A stretch of DNA of 64,000 nucleotides from Chaetorhynchus papuensis (taxonomy: Eukaryota; Chordata; Aves; Passeriformes; Rhipiduridae). Each line of letters starts with the position of its first letter. The stretch's first letter is position 1. Under the pieces are notes generated by a model. It was not told where the DNA came from. It saw nothing but the letters and a program-made list of their open reading frames with translations, and did no database searches. Positions 25,001-34,770 of this stretch are shown in pieces. Both the position numbers and the translations under genes were made by a program. Where the stretch lies: positions 317,674 through 381,673 of the forward strand of contig VWYX01000389.1 of the NCBI GenBank assembly GCA_013396525.1, given 5' to 3'.

Positions 25001-26329
25001 TTCATTTGACAGGGAATTAATGTCACTTTTGCTTTGCCACTTCCCTGTTGGATGTAAGTAATTTGTTTCTCAGTACAGCAGCGTCCTGCAGCTGAGTGGC
25101 TGATAGTGGCAAGCATACCAATATGCTAACCCTTTTAGTGGCAAAGGGCAGAACCATCCCACTCTCCTCAGATGTTTCGACAGGCCTACAACTTACTTTA
25201 CTTCAGGATCCTGATGTCTGACTTGGTCCATACTCTTCAAAATTAAGAACATAACTATATTTTTAAGCAGAAATCTTGCGGCATTTACAGTCCTAATCTT
25301 ATTAAATCAGGAGGGACAAATTAGTGATATTACTGATTTACAGTATTGTTTAGATTTAGTAAGACAAAATGTGGTATATGCAATAGAAATTGATGACTAC
25401 CAAAATGATAACCTCATAATCAACTGTGTAAGTGACAAAACAGAGCTCACATCTTTAGAACAAAACCATGCTGAGAAACACATTTAAGCAGACAATCTTT
25501 TTCAGAAATTCATGTTTTGTGATTAGTTTTATACAGGCTATGGTATGTTAGGAAGCAGAAGAATAATGTGCGTCACTGGTGTCACTGTGATTTAACAAGT
25601 AAAAAAGGGGTTTATACAAGGCACTTAGACAAGAAGAGAAAAGAGAATTACTGTGAAAAAACAATCAGGTACTTTAATTCATAAAAGTAACAGCACTTAT
25701 TTGTCAAGTTGTGGTGGGCAAAGTAAAGGTGCCATCACCAAGCACCTGTATAGAAAAAAGAATTCCTACGGAACATAACCTGACTGGGGGTTATTTTAAG
25801 GAAGGCATAGTGTTCCTTCAGAGCGTATTGAGTAAAAATCACACATTCTTAACATATTCTCCTAAAAATCACTCAGATTTTTCTTTTCTGGACATTTTCT
25901 AAATATTCTATTTAGAAAATAGTCTAAATATGCTAACATATATTTCAGCAACTTACTTCTATGGAAACAGAATCCTTAATCCTTAAGAATACCAACAGCT
26001 GCTTTACAGAAATCATATTGTTTTCGTGGCATCAAAATCCTTTTGGCAGAAACTAACTGTGTCACCAAAACATCCCTGGTGCAGTTAACACACTGCTGGT
26101 CACCATCAAAATTTAAAATACTATATAGCATGCTGCATTACAGTAGAAGATTTTTATGTCTTTCATCTAAATACAAAAGGTGCAGAAATATAGGTGTGGT
26201 CTCTTCCAGCACGCCAGTCCATAAGGCAGACAGAGACAAAACTTGTATTTCCTTATCCAAAGTACTCAGAACCAAAGCAAGGTGGTTGCTGCCAACCAAG
26301 AACCAAATGCGTTGTTGCCTTCTGTCACA
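22076..26329. other. Intergenic, no gene seen
   Basis: AT-rich DNA with T- and A-runs (for example about 22902-22917). I recognise no repeat family, exon or RNA gene here. Confidence 0.5.
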
Positions 26330-26850
26330 GTGTGGGCTGATGGTGAAGTGCCACGACCTTCCCAAAAGCGTCTCCTGATGAAGCTGCTTGGTGAGGCCAC
26401 CACTCTCACACACATGTACACACACACACACACGTGTGCTGATAGCTCCAGGAATGGACTGATGGTAAAGAGCCAGGAAAGGTCTTCATATGGGGTTCCA
26501 CGGGGGAGGTTTAATCCAGCCACATGCTTGAAGGGCTCCACGGAAGAAGACAGGGAACAGGGGAGAGTCCAGGTTTATATATGGGAGCAGAGGGAGCATT
26601 GGGGCCAATGATCTGAGGGCACGAGGGCGGTACACAGGCGGGACTAGGGAATGGGAGCCAACAGGAAAATTCTGGGGGAGTGGCGAGGGGCAAAGGCCAA
26701 TAGGGAAACTGGGAGTGGAGAACCTTCTAGGGCAGGGACATATAAGGTACAAAGGGGCAGGGAGGCCAACGGGCCAACCGGGGAAACAGAACTTGGATAC
26801 GTTACCAAAATGGAACAAAGCATCCGGGGGGGAAGCCTTTTCTGTCACCC
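26330..26850 (-). mobile_element. Probable endogenous retroviral LTR, minus strand
   Basis: A GC-richer island in AT-rich DNA. Read on the minus strand it has a promoter-like TATATAAA (26574-26581) and, about 60 bases further, ATTAAA (26510-26515), the spacing of a compact LTR U3-R. The presumed U5 includes a CA/GT microsatellite (about 26406-26433). Its outer edges carry the similar strings CTGTCACAG (about 26322) and CTGTCACCC (about 26844). I could not fix a target-site duplication, so the ends are approximate. It could also be a GC-rich unique sequence. Confidence 0.5.
26406..26433. repeat. CA/GT microsatellite
   Basis: Interrupted CA repeat (CACACACATGTACACACAC...) inside the LTR-like segment. 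Likely length-variable between individuals. Confidence 0.9.
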
Positions 26851-28503
26851 TAACCTAGGGAGGATCTCTGATCTTAGGGACTGTCCCACCAGTGGACTCC
26901 CTTTGTCCCTTGGTCAGTATGCCCACCAGCCTCCACAGCCTTCCTTTTTGCAATCTCTTGATTTCCGATTCCAGCCGCTATTGGGATACCCATCTTTCAT
27001 TTCTATATGGACAGTTACAGATATTGCAGACTTTTTGGCAGCTGTTGTTAATCTTAAGACTCTGAAGCTCTAAACATAAGACAGAAGTTAATTTTTATTT
27101 TACAACAAAGATCCAAGATAATGTATGTGGTTCCATAGGAAAATTTGATTACGAAAAGTGAGTAAACCAAAAAGGCCCAAAAGTCTGGAGGCAACCTATG
27201 TTTTTATTTTTATTTAGCAAACTCATTACATTTGAGGCCCCCTTCCTGTTTTACAGTCTGATTCACAATGCTAGGTATGTGACAAATGAATCAATCCTCC
27301 TACAAGGTACAGCCAGTCTTTTGACCTGGAGATTTCCACGGCAGGGGAATACTGAGTATCCGTTGCCCTTTCCCAGATCTTGTTGGACAGGGGAGCTGGC
27401 TGCGGTATGGTGGTGATGTGAACGCCTGAACACTGGCATGCTCCAAGCAACACATGAACTCCTGTGAGCAGCACAAAGAGAGCTGGAAGTAGCACTTTCT
27501 TCCATCTGGTTAAAAAGACAGGTGCACAATTGCAAATCACACACAGATTGCTGCAGCCAGGAGAAAAAAAAAAATGCACTTCTTAAAATGTCTTGCAAAT
27601 TGTATAGCAAGGAAGTTTGATTCCCCGTCTTTTCTGCGGTTCTGAACTGCAGAAGTCTGGGGTCCAATCCTTGCTTCAGTTTGTACGCTGTGGAAACAAG
27701 CAGCTGGCCTTGAGAATCGTGATTATAGGAAGTGAGGTGGGGCTTATTCAAGACTTAGGACAAATGTTTAAAATACTCCACACAATACCTAACCGACCTG
27801 TGGGTTTTACTGCCAGAGAATACGATCAAGTTCATTCAAACTCCATCTTTAAAAGAACTTCTATGAGTAGGAAAAGCTTTAATGATAATGGATATTACTT
27901 AATATGGGAACTTCTGTGTGGAAGATTGAATGTCTTCCTTGCCTCCAGTGTCCTCAGAAGCATCTTTTAGTGGTAACTACTGAGGCCTACTTTCATGCAA
28001 ACATTAAAGGACTTTAGTCTGATCTAGCACTGCACTGTTGATATATTTCTGTTCTATATTTCAGTTCTCATAAGGCTAAAGGAAATTTTTTTCAAATGTG
28101 TTATACTAGACAGCACAGTTGCTCCATTAAGATATATTTATACTATGTATTTTCAAATCTCTCAAAATCTCTCAAAAACATTCAAAAACCTCTTCCTTCA
28201 AAGCAGCTGAAGTTATTCAGTATCTGTCTGTAGTTTATGCCATTCAATAAATAGGCAAGTTTTAGTAAGAGACTATTTACAGTGATCAAATTTCTCACAG
28301 AGCAGTTGTACTCTGAACCTACTCTTGTGAAAAACTCTTGTGAGTATAAAATAACTGTGCATCCAAATGAAGATAAGATCAGTGAGAGATGAGATTTAAA
28401 TTGCATAGAGTAAATGGAAGGAAAATAAAGTCACAAATTAGACAAAAAATGTTGGTTTCAGTATAATTCTATACCTTTAAATAAATTAATAATTAACCAG
28501 GTA
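26851..28503. other. Intergenic, possible retroviral remnant
   Basis: This lies on the 5' side (minus-strand sense) of the LTR-like segment. A minus-strand frame at 27271-27579 shows a basic-then-hydrophobic leader-like stretch (RWKKVLLPALFVLLTGVHVLLG), followed by CQCSG. No domain is recognised after it. It might be a decayed retroviral envelope start or chance. Nothing else is supported. Confidence 0.3.
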
Positions 28504-28721
28504 NNNNNNNNNNNNNNNNNNNNNNNNNNNNNNNNNNNNNNNNNNNNNNNNNNNNNNNNNNNNNNNNNNNNNNNNNNNNNNNNNNNNNNNNNNNNNNNNN
28601 NNNNNNNNNNNNNNNNNNNNNNNNNNNNNNNNNNNNNNNNNNNNNNNNNNNNNNNNNNNNNNNNNNNNNNNNNNNNNNNNNNNNNNNNNNNNNNNNNNNN
28701 NNNNNNNNNNNNNNNNNNNNN
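28504..28721. other. Assembly gap (218 N)
   Basis: Run of undetermined bases. The open frame spanning it is an artefact. The flanks are AT-rich and give no clue to what is missing. Confidence 0.99.
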
Positions 28722-29450
28722 GTTTCCAGCAATATTACAGAACGGTGATTTTAAATTCTTTTATTCCATATTAACGAGTTTAGGTGGGATTTTTTTTATA
28801 CTAAATACCATTTGGTATTTCAGAATGTTTCTAAAATCTCATCATCTGAACTCAGGGTTCAAAAACTATGCAAAATATCAGGTACAGAGAAATCTTTTAT
28901 TTTTTGCAGCATGAACTGTAAGGACAAGGACCAGCTTAAGTCATACTCTTTCAAGACTGGAGGGAAACATTTCCTGAAGATTTAATTTTCCAGGACCCTC
29001 ACAAAAAGCTGAGAAGGAAGAATGACTGTCATTATCAGTGAAGGAGTGTCTGATCTGGACTGCTAAAAGGACTAGAATCTCTAACAATTGTTTTACTTTT
29101 ATTATTCTGAGACTCTCCCACTAACAAATACTCAGGCATACCTAGGATCTTTCAAAAATCATATGACAAAGCAGATGGCTATAAAAATTCAAAGACTGAA
29201 ATCTGTTTTACCTCCAGTTAACAAAAAAAAAAAAAAAAAAAAAAACAAAACACCAGAAAGAAAGAAAGAAGACATAGAAATTACCCTACAGATGTTAATA
29301 ATTGTCTGGGGTGGGAGTCGGGGAATGGGAAGGCTGGCTTCTAAGTAAACAATGCAAAAAAAGACAAAGAGGTCCCTGCTGATGTACAACAATAAAAGCA
29401 GTTTTCTCAGCAGTGTCAGCTTAGCAAGCCTGAGGGTCTGTATTTTAAAC
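28722..29450. other. Intergenic, with poly(A) and GAAA simple repeat
   Basis: AT-rich sequence. A 23-A run (about 29223-29245) is followed by AGAAAGAAAGAAAGAAG. No gene is seen. Confidence 0.7.
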
Positions 29451-29660
29451 CCCAGTGGCCTGACGTCACTCACCCTGATGGTGTGTGTGAAGGAAGCTAT
29501 CTCTCCGCAATGACCGACCTGAAAAGTGTTTTCAAAGCCCAGTGGGCTAATGTCACTCACACCGACGCTGGATGGTGGGATCTCTCAGGGTGGCAGCCTG
29601 GGGGAAGTGAGCTGCAACACCAGCAGCCGACCATCACTCACTCTGATGGCAGGGGGTCAG
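29451..29660. repeat. Diverged minisatellite, about 85-bp unit
   Basis: Related blocks begin at 29451 (CCCAGTGGCCTGACGTCACTC), 29538 (CCCAGTGGGCTAATGTCACTC) and about 29621 (CAGCAGCCGACCATCACTCAC), spaced 87 and 83 bases. Each is followed by a CTGATGG/CTGGATGG-type string. The first copy holds the perfect palindrome TGACGTCA (29461-29468), the consensus CREB/ATF site. The later copies have lost it. It is GC-richer than its flanks. Confidence 0.65.
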
Positions 29661-31639
29661 CTGGGATTCTTTGGTGGCCTCCCGGGCAATAGTTAAAAAG
29701 AAGATTTTGGTTCACATGTCAATGTCTAACTTGAAAGCAGCGAGTATAAAAAGTGATTTTTTTTTTTCTTTTTTTTTTTTTTTTTTAAATTGTGTTTCAC
29801 TAGTGGCAGCAGTGCAGCCAGGAAGGGGAGTTTCTCTGCAACGATGTTTGATTGCATGTGAAGCTTACAATGGGGCTGGCTCTGCCTGGTTTTAATTTTT
29901 TTCTCCTGTATGAGCTGAGATATTTTATTCCCCCATAGCAAAAGGGGGGGAAAAATTAAATCCAGACAGCTCCAACTGCACTCTACATTTCATATGCAAT
30001 CAGACAGACTTTGAGAATACCGTCAGCTCTTTTACCAACCTGCCTGCCATATAGAGAATGTAAATAAATACTAAAATCCCAAAACATCATGTTCTTATGC
30101 TAACTCATCTTGTAATGCAGAAACTGACATTTGTGACGAATTCTCCCATTAAATTTACTCTGACACCTAAAACGTTGTAAGGTTTGCAAAGAACTACACA
30201 GGAATAGTCTCTGTCCCACTGCAAATACTAAAAAAACCCTACAAGCGTAAGTGCAGCTGATACTTCATCAGCAAAGTAAATTATTTTGGACAGAATGAAG
30301 CCAAAAGAGTCACTACTTACCCAGAAAGCTCTTTACAAAGATAAAATTTTCAAAATAAAATTCTCCAAAACTTAGTATTTTAAAAACTGAACCCTAGTCC
30401 TATGAAAGTAAATTAATGTTATTTAGTCTGTGTTAAACTGTCGTACTTAGTCTGAAGGGTCAGAACCTGAGAGATATCCAACACTGAAATCATAGCTTCT
30501 GTATGTAAAATCAATGCACCAACAAATAAAATGAAACTGGGACTACATGCAGCTCTAGACAATATAATCAGCTTTCTTGTACTTGGTATCCCTTTTCTAC
30601 CAGTTCTTTGCCCCATTAGACTGTCGAGATTGAGACTGATGCTATTGTTTCCTACATAGCTCCTCTCTGCCACCCAGAAGAAAACAAACTAATTCAAAGC
30701 AACAATACATTAAGGAACAGCTCAAGAGTTCTGCTTGTCACTGCTAACTGTAGTTTACTTGAGAGAATGAAATTATTTCCACCAGAACTGGTTTGCTTGA
30801 GCATGGAGTAAGGCTGTGCAACCTCAGTCTAGCAGGGAAAAAGTAAAAGGTTAAATTTTGCTCTCCAATTCTCTCAATGTGTGCAGCTCACATATGTGAA
30901 GAGAAAATATGATTCTAACTCTGCACAGTTAAGCTAATAAGCTTTCTCATAGAGTGAGACAATAGGAACTGTGAGCATACTGTACAGCACAATGAGTGCT
31001 GGCACATGAACTGTTTCAGTCTTGAGGGACAGTGTTTCACAGCATATCAGTGACAGAAGATCAGCTTGCAGCCAGAATTATGAATGAAAAGTTTAAGCCT
31101 TTGTTAAAGTATTGACTTCGAATGATAGTTCTGCGTTCACCTCAAAAATTGATGCATTGAACTATTTTGAGGAGTATGGCATTTCACACTCCATTTTCTA
31201 AAACTGCTACACACAAAAATTCATTAGTTTAACCTAAGACATGATGATTTAAAAAGGTGTTGTATTATATGTGTGAATACATTTACACAAATTTAAGCCA
31301 ATCAGATAAAACAGTATACATTCGACCTATGTAGGAGTATCTTACAGGTCTACTTATAAACCTGGGGAAGTAGTGGGAGACAGAAAAATTCATGTCTCTC
31401 CCTTTCTCAGGCACCAGACTGCAAGGGACTGTTGGTGAATATTAATTTCACGGTAAACTGTGTGCTTGGAATTGCCGCAAATGCTGTCTCTGGAGAGCTA
31501 TGGTTATTTGTCTTGAAATAGTCTCTCATCATTTTGTGACTACTATACAAAAATACTTCATCAACAAATTCTATGGTTACATTTAAATTAGTAAATAAAC
31601 AGTCTAAGAATCCTTTTGTAGCCCTGATGCAGCTCAGCT
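29661..31639. other. Intergenic, no gene seen
   Basis: AT-rich DNA with a T-rich tract at about 29757-29787. No coding or RNA gene is supported. Confidence 0.5.
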
Positions 31640-32195
31640 TACATGGCACAGCTCACATCCGTGGAGCTAAACTCTTTCTCCTCTTCTCCCCTGCTCAAAA
31701 AAAACAACCCAAAACCCAGAATGGCCCCATCCACACGGCTTATTAGGAACAGTCCCAGGCCCATGCTCATTCCCAGACTGTGCTCAGACATTGTTTGGGA
31801 TGGTGCTAATTGGTCAGGGTCAAAACGGTTCCAGGAGCTGTGCAAGCAATTAGCAGCACGTTCACTTGCGCACATGCTCAGGCCCATCAGTCGTGATCTA
31901 ACACAGGACCATCCTGTCCCTGCAGCTGCCAAAGGCAGCTCCTGGATTTGGCAACCTCCTTTGATAGATTCAGTTAATAAGGTGGCAACTTCAAATTCCA
32001 GCTGCCATGTGCTACCTCTGTCCTTCCCGCACCCAAAGAAGAGGCAGCAGGGAGGGCAGGAGTTCAAAGATCAAGGTCACATGAAGCACAGGAGCCTTCA
32101 CGTGCTGTCCAAGCCATTGGCTTCCTCTCTGGCAGGGAAAGAAGACACAGATACAAAGCTGGATCTACTCAAAAGATCTTCAGCTGAGCTATGAT
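31640..32195. promoter_or_regulatory. GC-richer block, candidate enhancer
   Basis: A roughly 550-bp block of higher complexity in AT-rich intergenic DNA. It has paired homeodomain cores facing each other (GCTAATTGG near 31805 and GCAATTAGC near 31846). It also has an E-box CAGCTG inside the inverted repeat GCTGCC-AAA-GGCAGC (about 31925-31939). A 183-codon plus-strand frame (31643-32194) and a 142-codon minus-strand frame overlap it. Neither resembles a known protein, so I favour non-coding constraint or base composition over a gene. Confidence 0.3.
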
Positions 32196-34092
32196 AATCT
32201 GTCAGCTGATAGACAGACTCAGACAATTTACCTCAGTTCACAATGGAGCCCTCAAGGGCAACCGGCTTCACCAAACCACTGGTTCCTTTGCACAGCTATA
32301 AAATCTACCCCGCTCACATTAATGACAGAACATTCCTCCTAGCTGAAGCACCACAAAAGAGAAAAGTTTGGATTAGAGGAAGTAAATCTGAGTTGGTGTG
32401 AATGCTGTCATCACTCATGCGCTGGACAAAGATTTTGGAAAAGAGAAAAGCTAATGAATTTTGTAAGATACAGATATTCTTATGTCTTATCTGCAGGCGA
32501 CTGAATGATGTGAGACACATGCATTATTATGCTGATAACTAGTACAGCTGTGAAAAAAATTTTAAAAAAAATTTGGGAAGCAGTTTTTCAAGTCTTTCTC
32601 TCAGACTCTCTGGACAAAACCTGCTAAGTTCAAAAGTCTGGGGTATTTTCCCACCTGTATTTACCAAAAGACACCACCACCCCATATAAACCATTCCAAT
32701 TCATCATTGCTTCAAAATGACTCCTGTTATCTGTCTTACTGTATCTGAATTTGAACATACTCACTAGCAATTGAAAAACTAATTTTAAAAACTCATGTCT
32801 GTAAACCCACCAAATTTGTAAATCCATCTTGTTACTGTTTCTCTCTATTGTGCTCCCCAGACAGATTTTTCACTTTTCTCCTTTTTCTGCAGCATTGTTG
32901 CTGTTTTGAAAGGAAAAACAGGATACACTTTCATTTCCTCACAATTCAGAAACACTTGATGTGAAGAAAGAATAGAAAATTACATATTTTACAGTGGAAA
33001 GTTCAGATAGGATGCCTTGCAACTGCCTAATACACAGACTATAACATAATGACTCTAGGTCTGACATTTCATTAGGACTATGTAATATAAGGGTGTTGCT
33101 TTGAAAATTAATGTTCTGTTGATTTGATGCTGTAGAAGATATTTGTTGAAAGTTTTTTTAGCTTTTCATTAGAACTATTTTTCCATCTTCCTTCATTTAG
33201 GGCACGAAAATGCTGAATTTATTGCAGGATTTTTGTATCTGACCCTGTCAAGCTCTGCTGTCAAAATCAAGCACAAGGCTTGCTTCTCCTGGAGCAAAGC
33301 AGAAACAGTTAGTCAAAACCAACCTCACCTCCTGTAGGAATTTCATAGCTTTTATTTTTTAAAAAAACTTCTAAACATTTTCTCTTTTTTTAAGTAAAAT
33401 TAAAGCTGAAATTTTATTTAAGCTTTTTTTAAATGTCTTCAAATTTTTAATATAAAAATAATTAGAATAATTTCAAGAATTCCATCTATTTTCACCATCA
33501 GAACCAAAAACTTTTCAGTTCTTCAAAATGTTGCAGATCCTACTATAACTGCTTTTGCACCATGTGTTTTTGGAAAGTTTATGTCATTTGAGCTTTTGGC
33601 ATTGAACAGAATCATACTTGACTTCTGATTTATAGCAATCTGTCTTCTTTAACTGTGTACACAGCATCCTAATTATTCTAGGGCGTGAGCACTGTTATTT
33701 ACTTTCTGTTTACAGTTAATTTATTATAAATACTACTCCAAGAGACTAGGGGTCGTGTCAGTCTTCCTTGCTTGAATATAGGAGGTAAGGCTGGAACTGG
33801 TTTTAAAATAGAAGAGAGCTCCTGAAAGTGCCACAGTATGTTAGACTTCCTTACAGAGACTCAGCAAACTAAGAATGTGAATCCATTTCAGACAATGAAA
33901 CTAAGAAGTATGCTAAAAAGCAGATGTAAGAAGATGTACCAATACTTTCACGTCTTTGTACAGAGTGCACCATTTTGTCTGTGAAACATAATGGGAAAGA
34001 ATGGGGCCAAAAATATCTGCCCCACAGCTTCTGTGCCCAAGAGGAGGTCTCCAGGCGCAGGAGGACCAGCCAGCCCAGACACCTGCCCTCGA
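32196..34092. other. Intergenic, no gene seen
   Basis: AT-rich flank leading to the NDUFS4 promoter. It contains homopolymer-rich patches (about 32549-32575, 33355-33480). No feature is supported. Confidence 0.5.
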
Positions 34093-34345
34093 GAGTCACA
34101 CAATCAGTAAGTGTTACGGCTTGAAACAGATCATCTAGTCCCAATCCCCCTGCCACGGGGCTGGGACACATCCCACTAGTCCAGGTTTCTCAAGGCTTTA
34201 TCCAACCTGGCTTTGAACACTGCCAGGATTGGCGAATCCACAACCTCCCTGGGCAACCTGTTCCAGTGTCTCATCACCCTCACAGTAAAGAATTTCCTTC
34301 TAATATCTAACCTAAATTTCCTCTCTATCAATTCGTGCCTATATA
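34093..34345 (-). mobile_element. CR1 LINE 3' tail, minus strand
   Basis: The reverse complement gives the last part of CR1 ORF2 ([29 protein letters not shown]...) followed by the conserved 3' non-coding tail. The 3' end is at the low-coordinate side. Only about 250 bp remain, which is strong 5' truncation. It ends about 340 bp before the NDUFS4 start codon, so it borders the promoter. Confidence 0.92.
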
Positions 34346-34684
34346 AAAGATGGTGTCTCAACCAACGCTGCCAGAAAATGTTTCTGGGACAAATATGTGG
34401 CTGGGGAAAAGGAGCATCTGCACCCCAAACACGTGAATGGCTCCTCCACAGAGCTCCGGGCGTCAGCTCTGCCCTCCCCCCGTGCCAGCAGTGCCTTTCG
34501 CTCCTGCCTCTGCCGAGCCCTCTCTCCCTCTCTCCATCGCTCCCTATCCCTGTCCCTATCCCAATCCTCCTTCCCGCCCGCCCTTCCCACCGCCTCTTTC
34601 CGCCCTCACCTTCGCGTTTCCTGTTCGGGCGGAGGAGGTTTGGCCCCGCGGCGCCGCCGTCTCCCAGCGGCTGTGCTGAGCGTC
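34346..34684 (+). promoter_or_regulatory. NDUFS4: NDUFS4 promoter and 5' UTR
   Basis: Composition shifts to a C-rich, CpG-dense region without a TATA box, typical of housekeeping genes. An E-box CACGTG lies at 34430-34435. Pyrimidine-rich CCCTCTCTCCCT and CCTATCCC runs follow (about 34518-34565), then TTTCCGCC and GGGCGGAGG strings near the start. The exact transcription start is unknown. The CpG-rich zone continues into intron 1 to about 35060. Confidence 0.6.
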
Positions 34685-34770
34685 ATGGCGGCGTCTCTCT
34701 CAATGTCAGCGGCGCTGAGGGGCCTCGTCGCCAGGAGCGGTGCGGCCGCAGTCCGCCCGCCGCCGCCCAG
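34685..34770 (+). CDS. NDUFS4: NDUFS4 exon 1 (mitochondrial presequence)
   Basis: ATG 34685 follows a good context (GCGTCATGGCGG) and starts MAAS, like mammalian MAAVS. The exon ends in CCGCCCAG before GTAACGG (34771), leaving two bases of an Arg codon. It is 12 nt shorter than I recall in human, with a proline run (RPPPPR) just before the junction. Confidence 0.9.

Noticed and set aside
28493..28732. Open frame running through the N block
   Set aside because: It consists of undetermined bases and carries no evidence of coding.
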